9,994 nucleotides of DNA from contig CALGIL010000353.1 in NCBI GenBank assembly GCA_937914895.1, positions 1 to 9,994 of the forward strand, in the 5' to 3' direction. The notes beneath the pieces are model-generated. The model was not told the origin of the DNA. It saw only the letters and a program-made list of their open reading frames with translations, and did no database searches. The position numbers and the translations under genes were made by a program. Positions 1-5,391 of this stretch are shown one piece after another (the first letter of the stretch is position 1; every line of letters begins with the position of its first letter). Source of the DNA: an uncultured Angelakisella sp. Its GTDB lineage: Bacteria > Bacillota > Clostridia > Oscillospirales > Ruminococcaceae.

Positions 1-116
1 AGTGGGGAAGCCGCTGGAACGCAAAGGAATCCCTTGGTGCTTTCGGTGGGTATCATAGGGCACACCTCTGTACAGTGGGAAACCGCCGGAATGCAACGGA
101 ATCCCTTGGTGCTTTC
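1..116. repeat. Two-copy direct repeat, 72-base period
   Basis: Two copies of a unit of about 44 bases lie at 1-44 and 74-116. Apart from one single-base gap they differ at four positions, and the last 19 bases (26-44 and 98-116, GGAATCCCTTGGTGCTTTC) are identical. The cores are exactly 72 bases apart, so any reading frame crossing both copies stays in phase. The first copy touches the window edge, so the array may continue to the left. No transposase or terminal inverted repeats are visible. It could be a dispersed intergenic repeat or a tandem repeat inside a gene; see the candidate frame at 1-138. Confidence 0.85.
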
Positions 117-138
117 CGCAGCTACTATAATTGTTCAT
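1..138 (-). CDS. Candidate partial small protein with in-frame repeat
   Basis: On the minus strand an ATG at 138 opens 46 codons that run off the left edge without a stop. The frame begins MNNYSSCGKHQGIPLHSGGF and carries the peptide KHQGIPLHSGGFP and then, 24 codons later, KHQGIPLRSSGFP. Three of the five base differences across this peptide are silent third-position changes, which mildly favours coding. Against it, no good Shine-Dalgarno sequence precedes the ATG, and two other frames (one on each strand) are also open across the repeat, so openness alone means little. I do not recognise a family. It would lie just downstream of the NTF2-like gene, starting inside the 7-base repeat array. 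Confidence 0.25.
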   Translation of the reverse strand, partial: MNNYSSCGKHQGIPLHSGGFPLYRGVPYDTHRKHQGIPLRSSGFPT

Positions 139-165
139 TGCTATCTGTTATCTGTTCACTATTCC
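131..165. repeat. Degenerate 7-base tandem repeat at a stop codon
   Basis: Plus-strand sequence splits into five heptamers: TTGTTCA, TTGCTAT, CTGTTAT, CTGTTCA and CTATTCC. It overlaps the stop codon of the NTF2-like gene (159-161) and extends downstream of it. The array is AT-rich in a GC-rich neighbourhood. A similar array sits at the stop of coaE (562-589). On the minus strand these units supply several TAA/TAG/TGA triplets. Confidence 0.65.
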
Positions 166-536
166 ATGGGGGTGCCAATCTGCTTATCTATGCGCCACCG
201 GGGCGGGGGTCCGTCGCCGCCCCAGTATTCGTCCAGCCGGACGATGCGCCCGTCCTCCCCCATCTGGAAGAAGGAGACGGCGTGAAAGGATGCCTCCCCC
301 GCCCGGGTTTGAATGGCGGTGACCACCAGGTCCCCCCATTCCTCCGCCCGTTCCACCGTGACGGTCCAGTCGCCGGGGTATTCGCTGTTGGCCCGGACAA
401 ATTCCCCGGGGGTAAAGCGCTCCCGGGTGTTGTGCCAAAAAATTTGGGCGTCAGGGGCCAAAAAGTCCGCCAGGGCATCCCAGTCCTGCCGGTGGATGGC
501 CCGCCACAAGGACAGGGCCCGCTCCTTATACTCCAT
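159..536 (-). CDS. NTF2/SnoaL-like small domain protein
   Basis: A 125-residue protein of the nuclear transport factor 2-like (SnoaL) superfamily, a cone-shaped alpha+beta fold used by many small enzymes and binding proteins. The N-terminal helix (MEYKERALSLWRAIHRQDWD) is followed by LADFLAPDAQIFWHNTRERF, the usual helix-then-strand opening of the fold, and the end (DEYWGGDGPPPRWR) matches a tail common in bacterial family members. The substrate cannot be read from sequence. The start at 536 is chosen because AAGGGAG lies 7 bases upstream; an ATG at 563 adds nine residues but has no ribosome binding site and falls in the heptamer array. It follows coaE by 52 bases, looser than the rest of the operon, so it may be a later addition. 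No signal peptide or membrane segment is seen. Confidence 0.8.
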   Translation of the reverse strand: MEYKERALSLWRAIHRQDWDALADFLAPDAQIFWHNTRERFTPGEFVRANSEYPGDWTVTVERAEEWGDLVVTAIQTRAGEASFHAVSFFQMGEDGRIVRLDEYWGGDGPPPRWRIDKQIGTPME

Positions 537-561
537 GGTTTCTCCCTTCCGCCTCTCCATC

Positions 562-589
562 ATTGTCCATTATCAATTATCCATTGCCT
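562..589. repeat. Degenerate 7-base tandem repeat after coaE
   Basis: Four consecutive heptamers read ATTGTCC, ATTATCA, ATTATCC and ATTGCCT on the plus strand. The array begins at the coaE stop codon (589-591) and fills most of the gap before the ribosome binding site of the NTF2-like gene. It resembles the array at 131-165 in period, composition and position relative to a stop codon. Confidence 0.75.
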
Positions 590-1185
590 TACAGTCCCAG
601 CCGGTTCATCAGCTCCAGCACCTGCAGGCGCAGGGCCGCCGAGTCCTCGTCGTTGCGCAGGATATGGTCGGCGCGCCCCACATAAAACGCCTCGTCCTGC
701 TGGCTGTTCATGCGGTTTTGGGCCTCCTCGGGGCTCAGGCCGTCCCGGTTCATAATACGGAACTGCCGGATGCCGGGGCTGGCGGTAACCACCACAATGG
801 TGTCGCAGAGGCGGTCGGCCCCGCTTTCAAACAGGGTGGGGGCGTCCAGCACCGCGGCCCGGTCGCCCCGCCAGCGGGCGGCGGCCAGCTCCTCTTCAAT
901 TTCCTCCAGGATGTGGGGAAAGACGATGGCGTTAAGCCGTTTGAGCTTCTCCCTGTCGGTAAAGACGATTTGGGCCAGGCGCCTGCGGTTAAGGGTGCCG
1001 TCGGCGCTGATGATGACCGGGGAAAACTCCACCGCCAGGTCCAGCAGACACCGCTTGCCCTTGCCCACCACCTTGCGGGCCACCTGGTCGCAGTCCACCA
1101 CCGAAATGCCGTCCCAGTCGGCCAGCACCCGGCAGACGGCGGTTTTGCCGGCGCCGGTGGGGCCGGTCAGTCCAATGACCATCAT
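589..1185 (-). CDS. coaE: Dephospho-CoA kinase
   Basis: CoaE phosphorylates the 3'-hydroxyl of the ribose in dephospho-CoA with ATP, the last step of coenzyme A synthesis in the cytoplasm. The 198-residue product has the usual family length. It opens with a strand and P-loop (MMVIGLTGPTGAGKT, Walker A at residues 8-15), then VVDCDQVAR, the substrate-side Asp-x-Asp region, FPHI near residue 90, and DAPTLFESGAD near 115 (the family's PLLFE region, here PTLFE). The end has RADHILRND and a leucine-rich helix typical of the family. The start at 1185 is set by AAAGGAGGT 8-9 bases upstream (1194-1202); a second ATG follows at 1182, and an upstream ATG at 1206 would overlap the binding site. It lies 39 bases after tsaC in the same operon. 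The P-loop GPTGAGKT differs from the commoner GGIGSGKS but keeps every key residue. Confidence 0.95.
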   Translation of the reverse strand: MMVIGLTGPTGAGKTAVCRVLADWDGISVVDCDQVARKVVGKGKRCLLDLAVEFSPVIISADGTLNRRRLAQIVFTDREKLKRLNAIVFPHILEEIEEELAAARWRGDRAAVLDAPTLFESGADRLCDTIVVVTASPGIRQFRIMNRDGLSPEEAQNRMNSQQDEAFYVGRADHILRNDEDSAALRLQVLELMNRLGL

Positions 1186-1224
1186 GGGTGCGGACCTCCT
1201 TTCCACGGCGGAATCTTTCCCGCT

Positions 1225-2295
1225 TTACTCTTCCTTTTCCGCCTCCCCGGCGGGTTCCTGGTCCAGGTCCACCACCAAAAAGCCCGCCGCGCGGATAAGG
1301 CGGTTGTACACCGCAAGGCCGACGCCCTGGGGGGCGGGGGCGTGGACAAAAATCCGCTCGGCCTCCAGCTTATCCAGCATCCGCAGGACGTCAAACAGCT
1401 CGTGGGCCTGGCGGCGGTAGTCGGTCTGCCCCCCGTAGGACGCAAGGGGCGCGTCCAGGTAGGGGATGTCCTCCTCAAAGCACATGGCAAAGTCCCCGTC
1501 GTCCTGGTGGTAGGTGACATACCGCCCGTATTGTTCCGGGCTGCCCTTGACCAGAATGACCTTGGCCCGGGGGCTGTAATGGGTGTACTTCATCCCCGGC
1601 GAGGGGGCCTTGGCCGTGTCCTCCAGGTGCTCCAGGACGCCGGGGTCCATGCGCACCTCCCCCAGCACCCCCCGCAGCTCCTCCAGGGTGACGGCGCCGG
1701 GGCGCAGCAGGGTGGGCACCGGGGTGCAGAGGGACAGCACGGTGGATTCCACCCCCACCTGGCACTCCCCGGATTCCACAATGGCGTCCACCCGCCCCCA
1801 CATATCGTCCCGGCAGTGCTGGGCGGTGGTGGGGCTGGGGATGCCGGACCGGTTGGCGGACGGGGCCGCCAGGGGCACCCCCGCCGCGTCCAGGATGGCA
1901 CGTGCCACCGGGTTGGAGGGCATCCGCACCGCCACGGTGTCCAGCCCCCCGCTGGTGACCAGGGGGACCTTGTCGGACTTGGGCAGCACCAAAGTCAGGG
2001 GGCCGGGCCAGAAGCGGGCCGCCAGGGCCCCCACCTGGCCGGGGATGCGGGTCACAAGGCCCTCCAGCTGGCCCAGGTCCGAAATGTGTACAATCAGGGG
2101 GTTGTCGGCGGGGCGGCCCTTGGCAATAAAAATCTGCTCCACCGCCGCCGGGTTGCAGGCGTCCGCCGCCAGGCCGTACACCGTCTCGGTGGGGATGATC
2201 ACCGTCCCGCCCTCCCGCAGAATACGGGCCGCGGTCTCTATGTCCTCCCTGTCTTTTTGCGGGTCGTACCCCCGCAGCAGCCGGGTCTTCCTCAT
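1225..2295 (-). CDS. tsaC: Threonylcarbamoyl-AMP synthase (Sua5 type)
   Basis: This enzyme makes threonylcarbamoyl-AMP from threonine, bicarbonate and ATP, the first step of the t6A modification at position 37 of ANN-decoding tRNAs. The 356-residue product is the long Sua5/YwlC form. The YrdC-like catalytic domain covers about residues 15-205 with IIPTETVYGLAADA (33-46), KGRPADNPL (59-67), PSANRSG (145-151) and ESTV (183-186). A linker PSPGMKYTHYSP (231-242) leads to the Sua5 C-terminal domain (about 243-345), which is absent from short TsaC proteins. The start at 2295 follows AAGGAGACAGA. It sits 26 bases after prfA and 39 before coaE; a prfA-sua5 neighbourhood is common in Firmicutes. The other t6A genes (tsaB, tsaD, tsaE) are not in the window. 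The symbol sua5/ywlC would serve equally well. Confidence 0.96.
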   Translation of the reverse strand: MRKTRLLRGYDPQKDREDIETAARILREGGTVIIPTETVYGLAADACNPAAVEQIFIAKGRPADNPLIVHISDLGQLEGLVTRIPGQVGALAARFWPGPLTLVLPKSDKVPLVTSGGLDTVAVRMPSNPVARAILDAAGVPLAAPSANRSGIPSPTTAQHCRDDMWGRVDAIVESGECQVGVESTVLSLCTPVPTLLRPGAVTLEELRGVLGEVRMDPGVLEHLEDTAKAPSPGMKYTHYSPRAKVILVKGSPEQYGRYVTYHQDDGDFAMCFEEDIPYLDAPLASYGGQTDYRRQAHELFDVLRMLDKLEAERIFVHAPAPQGVGLAVYNRLIRAAGFLVVDLDQEPAGEAEKEE

Positions 2296-2321
2296 TCTGT
2301 CTCCTTCTTCCCGGGCGTCCC

Positions 2322-3404
2322 TCAGGCCGGGGCGTCCTGGGCCGCGCTGAGCTTTTGTGCCTGGTCGTAGGTGATAAGGGCGTCGGTCAGCTCATCCAGG
2401 TCCCCCCCCAGCACGGCGTCCAGCTTATACAGGGTCAGGCCGATGCGGTGGTCCGTCACCCGTCCCTGGGGGTAGTTGTAGGTGCGGATGCGCTCGCTGC
2501 GGTCGCCGGTGCCCACCTGCAGCCGGCGCTGGGCGGCAATCTGGTCCGTCTGCCGGCGCAGCTTTGCCTCATACAGGCGGGAGCGCAGCACCCGCATGGC
2601 CTTTTCCTTGTTTTTGTACTGGCTGCGCTCGTCCTGGCACTCCACCACCGTGCCGGTGGGCAGGTGGGTAATGCGGATGGCGGAGCTGGTCTTGTTGACG
2701 TGCTGGCCCCCCGCGCCGGAGGACCGGTAGGTGTCAATCTGCAAATCCTTGGGGTCGATTTCCAGCTCCACCTCCTCGGCCTCGGGCAGCACCGCCACCG
2801 TGACGGTGGAGGTGTGGATGCGCCCCTGGGACTCGGTCTCGGGCACCCGCTGGACCCGGTGGACCCCGCTTTCGTACTTCAGGCGGGAATAGGCCCCGTC
2901 GCCGTCAATGGAAAAGCTGATCTCCTTAAAGCCCCCAAGCTCGGTTTCGTTTGCGCCCATCCGCTCGCTTTTCCAGCCCCGGCGCTCGCCGTACAGGGTG
3001 TACATCCGGTACAGCACCGCCACAAACAAGGCGGCCTCCTCGCCGCCGGCGCCGCCGCGGATTTCCACAATGACGTTTTTTTCGTCGTTGGGGTCCCGGG
3101 GCAGCAGCAGGATTTTCAGCTCCCCGGCGCAGGTCTCCATCCGCTCCCGGCTCTCCTCCAGCTGCTCCCGGGCCATCTCCTGCAGGTCCCGGTCCAGGCC
3201 CGATTCGTCCAGCAGGTCCTTCGCCTCCTGCAGGGCTGCCTGGGCGGCGGCGTACTCCCGGTATTTTTCCACAATGGGGGTCAGGGTCTTATACTCCTTC
3301 ATCAGGTCCCGGTACCGCTGGTTGTCATTCAGGACGCCCGGGTCCGTCAGCAGGTTGCCAATCTCCTCATACCGGGACTCGGCGGCCCCGATTTTATCCA
3401 GCAT
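2322..3404 (-). CDS. prfA: Peptide chain release factor 1
   Basis: RF1 recognises UAA and UAG in the ribosomal A site and triggers hydrolysis of peptidyl-tRNA. The 360 residues match the usual length and numbering. The N-terminal helical domain covers about 1-105. The codon-recognition tripeptide is at 188-190 within [14 protein letters not shown], so it reads PET, a variant of the PxT motif I recall in other Firmicutes RF1 proteins; RF2 would carry SPF. The catalytic GGQ is at 232-234 in [20 protein letters not shown]. The positively charged stretch [20 protein letters not shown] and the closing [14 protein letters not shown] are also typical. The start at 3404 has a purine-rich GGAGAGGGGGAAGGGG just before it. 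It lies 33 bases after DUF951. The methyltransferase gene prmC, which modifies the GGQ glutamine and often adjoins prfA, is not beside it here. Confidence 0.98.
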   Translation of the reverse strand: MLDKIGAAESRYEEIGNLLTDPGVLNDNQRYRDLMKEYKTLTPIVEKYREYAAAQAALQEAKDLLDESGLDRDLQEMAREQLEESRERMETCAGELKILLLPRDPNDEKNVIVEIRGGAGGEEAALFVAVLYRMYTLYGERRGWKSERMGANETELGGFKEISFSIDGDGAYSRLKYESGVHRVQRVPETESQGRIHTSTVTVAVLPEAEEVELEIDPKDLQIDTYRSSGAGGQHVNKTSSAIRITHLPTGTVVECQDERSQYKNKEKAMRVLRSRLYEAKLRRQTDQIAAQRRLQVGTGDRSERIRTYNYPQGRVTDHRIGLTLYKLDAVLGGDLDELTDALITYDQAQKLSAAQDAPA

Positions 3405-3437
3405 ACCCCTTCCCCCTCTCCTGTCCGGCGCCTCCCC

Positions 3438-3632
3438 TCATGCCTCTTCCTCTCCGGGGCGGCGCAGCTTTTTAATGTTCCGTTCCACCTTCAGCCGCGG
3501 GACCATCACCAGGTGCCCGCACTTTTGGCATTTGATTTTAAAGTCCATACCCACCCGGGTGACCAAAAACTCCTTACACCCGCAGGGGTGGGGCTTTTTC
3601 ATTTCCAGGATGTCGCCCACGCGCACGTCCAT
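3438..3632 (-). CDS. DUF951 family protein
   Basis: A 64-residue basic protein of the DUF951 family, widespread in Firmicutes and of unknown function. It has a short beta-rich opening (MDVRVGDILEMKKPHPCGCK), a middle FLVTRVGMDFKIKC and a basic tail (RLKVERNIKKLRR). Four cysteines at 17, 19, 35 and 38 (CGC and CQKC) look like a zinc-ribbon ligand set; metal binding and nucleic-acid contact are inference. The start at 3632 follows a strong AAAGGAGGAA. It is the first gene of the minus-strand operon that continues with prfA, so it may assist translation, but this rests only on position. Confidence 0.9.
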   Translation of the reverse strand: MDVRVGDILEMKKPHPCGCKEFLVTRVGMDFKIKCQKCGHLVMVPRLKVERNIKKLRRPGEEEA

Positions 3633-3681
3633 GGCCGGATTCCTCCTTTCCCGGGGGGCCGCAAACTGTCATATGAAAAAT

Positions 3682-3710
3682 ATTATAACAATTTTTCTGT
3701 AAAAACGCAA
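3682..3710 (-). promoter_or_regulatory. Sigma-A type promoter for DUF951-prfA-tsaC-coaE
   Basis: Read on the minus strand, -35 TTGCGT (3705-3710), a 17-base spacer and -10 TATAAT (3682-3687) match the vegetative consensus closely. The segment is AT-rich within a GC-rich region. Transcription would start near 3675, giving a leader of about 40 bases before DUF951 at 3632. No other good promoter is visible before prfA, tsaC or coaE. Confidence 0.8.
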
Positions 3711-3746
3711 CGGAAACACGGTTAGTCGGGCCGTCTGCGGCAAAAA

Positions 3747-3756
3747 ATACCGGTAT
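3747..3756. promoter_or_regulatory. 10-base palindrome in the divergent intergenic region
   Basis: ATACCGGTAT is a perfect palindrome between the minus-strand operon promoter and the plus-strand gene at 3798. Its position would suit an operator. It is short enough to be chance. Confidence 0.25.
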
Positions 3757-3767
3757 GCCAAATCATG

Positions 3768-3782
3768 GGCCCGCGCCGGGCC
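3768..3782 (+). other. Hairpin directly before a ribosome binding site
   Basis: GGCCCG, a CGC loop, and CGGGCC form a six-pair GC-only stem that ends right against the AAAAGGAGGT binding site (3783-3792) of the 94-residue protein. It could affect translation start. It has no T-tract, so it is not a terminator. No convincing plus-strand promoter was found upstream of it. Confidence 0.4.
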
Positions 3783-3797
3783 AAAAGGAGGTCCGTC

Positions 3798-4082
3798 ATG
3801 GACGTCGTCATCACCGCACACTTTGACGAGGAGGAAACCGCCGCCCTGGCCGCCTCGGTCCTGGGGGCGGCGGGAGCCGGCGGCGCTGCCGCGGCAGTCA
3901 CCCGGCCCCCCGCCGGGCACGGCACCGCCATGGCCGCCCTGGGCCGGCCCCTGCGGGAGGACGCGGGGGCGGATTATCTTGTGCAGGTGCGCTGTGCCGC
4001 CGCCGGGGAGGCCGCCGCCGTCCGGGAGCTGGCCGCCCTGGGGGCACGGAAAATATCGGTCCGTGGGGACGAGAAGGAATAG
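3798..4082 (+). CDS. Hypothetical alanine-rich 94-residue protein
   Basis: I do not recognise this gene by name. The ribosome binding site AAAAGGAGGT, 5-6 bases before the ATG at 3798, supports it strongly; an in-frame ATG at 3765 would place that binding site inside the gene. The protein opens with a strand and helix (MDVVITAHFDEEETAALAAS), has a glycine/alanine-rich middle, and closes with a strand-helix-strand pattern (DYLVQVRCAAAGEAAAVREL, then ALGARKISV). That layout recalls the small ferredoxin-like fold of YflT/GspM general stress proteins, where a strand, a helix and a closing GA-x-x-I-x-V strand recur, but the match is only by eye. There is no signal peptide, membrane helix or cysteine pair. 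It may share a transcript with the S1-domain gene 89 bases downstream. Confidence 0.7.
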   Translation: MDVVITAHFDEEETAALAASVLGAAGAGGAAAAVTRPPAGHGTAMAALGRPLREDAGADYLVQVRCAAAGEAAAVRELAALGARKISVRGDEKE

Positions 4083-4171
4083 AACCCTGTCCCGGGCGCA
4101 TAAAATGGAACAGTCGGCGCGACCTGCACTTCCGTTTGTCCGCCGCCTTGTAGAAAAAGGGGGTTTGGCAA

Positions 4172-5098
4172 ATGTCCGAATTTTATCCCGAAGGCGTCCT
4201 CATCGACCGCCCGGACAATCAGTCCTGCCTTGCCTCCCCAGCCGCCCTGGAGGAAGCCATGCGGGAGGGGAGGATTTTGGAGGCCAGAGCCGTCCTGTGC
4301 GACTTTGAGCACAACCTGGTGGTGGACCTGGGCCCGGCCAAAGGGATGATCCCCCGGGTGGAGGGGGCCATGGGCATTGCCGAGGGCAGCACCCGGGACA
4401 TCGCCATCATCTCCCGGGTGGGCAAGCCAGTGTCCTTTGTGGTCACCGGGCTGCGCCGCCGGTCCGACGGGGGGCTGCTGCCCGTCCTAAGCCGCCGCCT
4501 TGCCCAGGAGCGGTGCACCCGGGAATACCTGGACCGCCTGGTCCCCGGGGACATCATCCCCGGGCGGGTCACCCATCTGGAATCCTTCGGGTGCTTTGTG
4601 GACATGGGCTGCGGCCTGCCCTCCCTCATCCCCATCGACCAGATCTCCGTCTCCCGCATTGCCCACCCCCGGGACCGCTTCCGCCCCGGGGACAACATCC
4701 GGGCGGTGGTTAAAACCCGGGAGCCGGACGGGCGCATCTGCCTGAGCCACAAGGAGCTGCTGGGCACCTGGCAGCAAAACGCCGACCTGTTCCAGCCCGG
4801 GGAGACGGTGGCCGGCATTGTGCGGTCGGTGGAGGACTACGGCGTCTTTGTGGAGCTGACCCCCAACCTGGCGGGGCTGGCGGAGCCCTTTCCCGGGGTG
4901 GCGCCGGGGCAGCACGCCAGCGTGTACATCAAAAACATCATCCCCGAAAAAATGAAGATCAAGCTCATCATTGTGGACGCCTTTGACGCCTCCTACTCCC
5001 TGCCAAAGGTGCGCTACTTTATCCGGGAGGGGCACCTGGACCGCTGGCAGTACAGCACCGACTGCTCCCACAAGCTGGTGGAGACGGTTTTTACATAA
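4172..5098 (+). CDS. S1 RNA-binding domain protein
   Basis: A 308-residue protein built from S1-type OB folds, which bind single-stranded RNA. Domain 2 (about 124-195) is clear: GDIIPGRVTHLESFGCFVDM, then LIPIDQIS and a closing DGRICLSHKEL. Domain 3 (about 208-268) has PGETVAGIVRSVEDYGVFVE and ends in MKIKLIIVDA, without the usual SLK close. Domain 1 (about 31-108) is degenerate: it keeps LEARAVLCDFEHNLVVDLG and GMIPRVE. An unusual 40-residue tail follows, rich in aromatic and charged residues (VRYFIREGHLDRWQYSTDCS). Such proteins are often labelled ribosomal protein S1, but it lacks the four to six repeats of true S1, so a role as an S1-like RNA chaperone is inference. AAAGGGGG precedes the start. 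A strong terminator lies 31 bases past the stop. Confidence 0.85.
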   Translation: MSEFYPEGVLIDRPDNQSCLASPAALEEAMREGRILEARAVLCDFEHNLVVDLGPAKGMIPRVEGAMGIAEGSTRDIAIISRVGKPVSFVVTGLRRRSDGGLLPVLSRRLAQERCTREYLDRLVPGDIIPGRVTHLESFGCFVDMGCGLPSLIPIDQISVSRIAHPRDRFRPGDNIRAVVKTREPDGRICLSHKELLGTWQQNADLFQPGETVAGIVRSVEDYGVFVELTPNLAGLAEPFPGVAPGQHASVYIKNIIPEKMKIKLIIVDAFDASYSLPKVRYFIREGHLDRWQYSTDCSHKLVETVFT

Positions 5099-5129
5099 CC
5101 GACACAACTTTCTGCCCCCGCCCCCCAGG

Positions 5130-5159
5130 GACGCCGCACGTCTGCGCGGCGTCTTTTTT
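5130..5159 (+). terminator. Intrinsic terminator after the S1-domain gene
   Basis: GACGCCGC (5130-5137), an eight-base loop, and GCGGCGTC (5146-5153) form a perfect eight-pair stem followed by six T. It lies 31 bases past the stop codon of the S1-domain gene and separates it from the bactofilin promoter. Confidence 0.93.
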
Positions 5160-5231
5160 GGCGTGCGGCGGCGGTCTGCGCCCGCCTGCTCGGGAATTTT
5201 TTCCACCTTCTACCGGGATTTTACAGAATAT

Positions 5232-5270
5232 TTGACATTTATTGACAATGTGATGAATAACTTCTATAAT
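5232..5270 (+). promoter_or_regulatory. Full-consensus promoter with doubled -35 element
   Basis: TTGACA (5242-5247), a 17-base spacer and TATAAT (5265-5270) match the sigma-A consensus at every position. A second TTGACA lies exactly 10 bases upstream (5232-5237), one helical turn away. Transcription should start near 5277 and yield a leader of about 115 bases before the bactofilin ATG at 5392. Confidence 0.93.
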
Positions 5271-5306
5271 TTACTCAAACGTGGCACGCACCCTATCCAT
5301 TGCGCG

Positions 5307-5316
5307 GCGGTACCGC
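5307..5316. promoter_or_regulatory. 10-base palindrome in the bactofilin leader
   Basis: GCGGTACCGC is a perfect palindrome about 30 bases past the expected transcription start. It could be a repressor site just below the promoter, or chance in GC-rich DNA. Confidence 0.25.
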
Positions 5317-5321
5317 TTCCG

Positions 5322-5351
5322 CCCATCCCGCGGCATGGGTCCCATCCGCGG
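5322..5351 (+). other. Leader hairpin with a duplicated arm
   Basis: CCGCGG (5328-5333), a bulged C, ATGG, a GTC loop, CCAT and CCGCGG (to 5351) form a ten-pair stem with one bulge. The segment CCCATC(C)CGCGG occurs twice (5322-5333 and 5341-5351), so ATGGG at 5335-5339 could pair with CCCAT on either side. There is no T-tract. The hairpin ends about 30 bases before the bactofilin ribosome binding site. Confidence 0.5.
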
Positions 5352-5391
5352 CCGTCTGTGTTTGAACGCAATTGTCAGGAGGAGGAAGGAT

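Noticed and set aside
1..116. CRISPR-like array at the left edge
   Set aside because: Only two imperfect copies with an indel between them, a gap that would serve as a single spacer, and no cas genes.
126..131. TATAAT at 126-131 on the plus strand as a promoter
   Set aside because: No acceptable -35 hexamer lies 16-18 bases upstream and no plus-strand gene follows.
313..2370. 685-codon open frame on the plus strand
   Set aside because: It is the antisense shadow of coaE and tsaC, open only because of GC-rich codon bias; the translation is low in complexity and has no domain, and no binding site supports its start.
2355..3725. 456-codon open frame on the plus strand
   Set aside because: Antisense shadow of prfA and DUF951, rich in G, L, V, Q and H, with no recognisable motif.
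4101..4106. TAAAAT as a -10 element for the S1-domain gene
   Set aside because: No -35 match at usable spacing; the gene may be transcribed with the preceding one.
5281..5391. N-terminal extension of bactofilin from an ATG at 5281
   Set aside because: The arginine-rich extension is leader sequence: the ribosome binding site AGGAGGAGGAAGGAT lies inside it and points to 5392, and 5281 is only about four bases past the expected transcription start.
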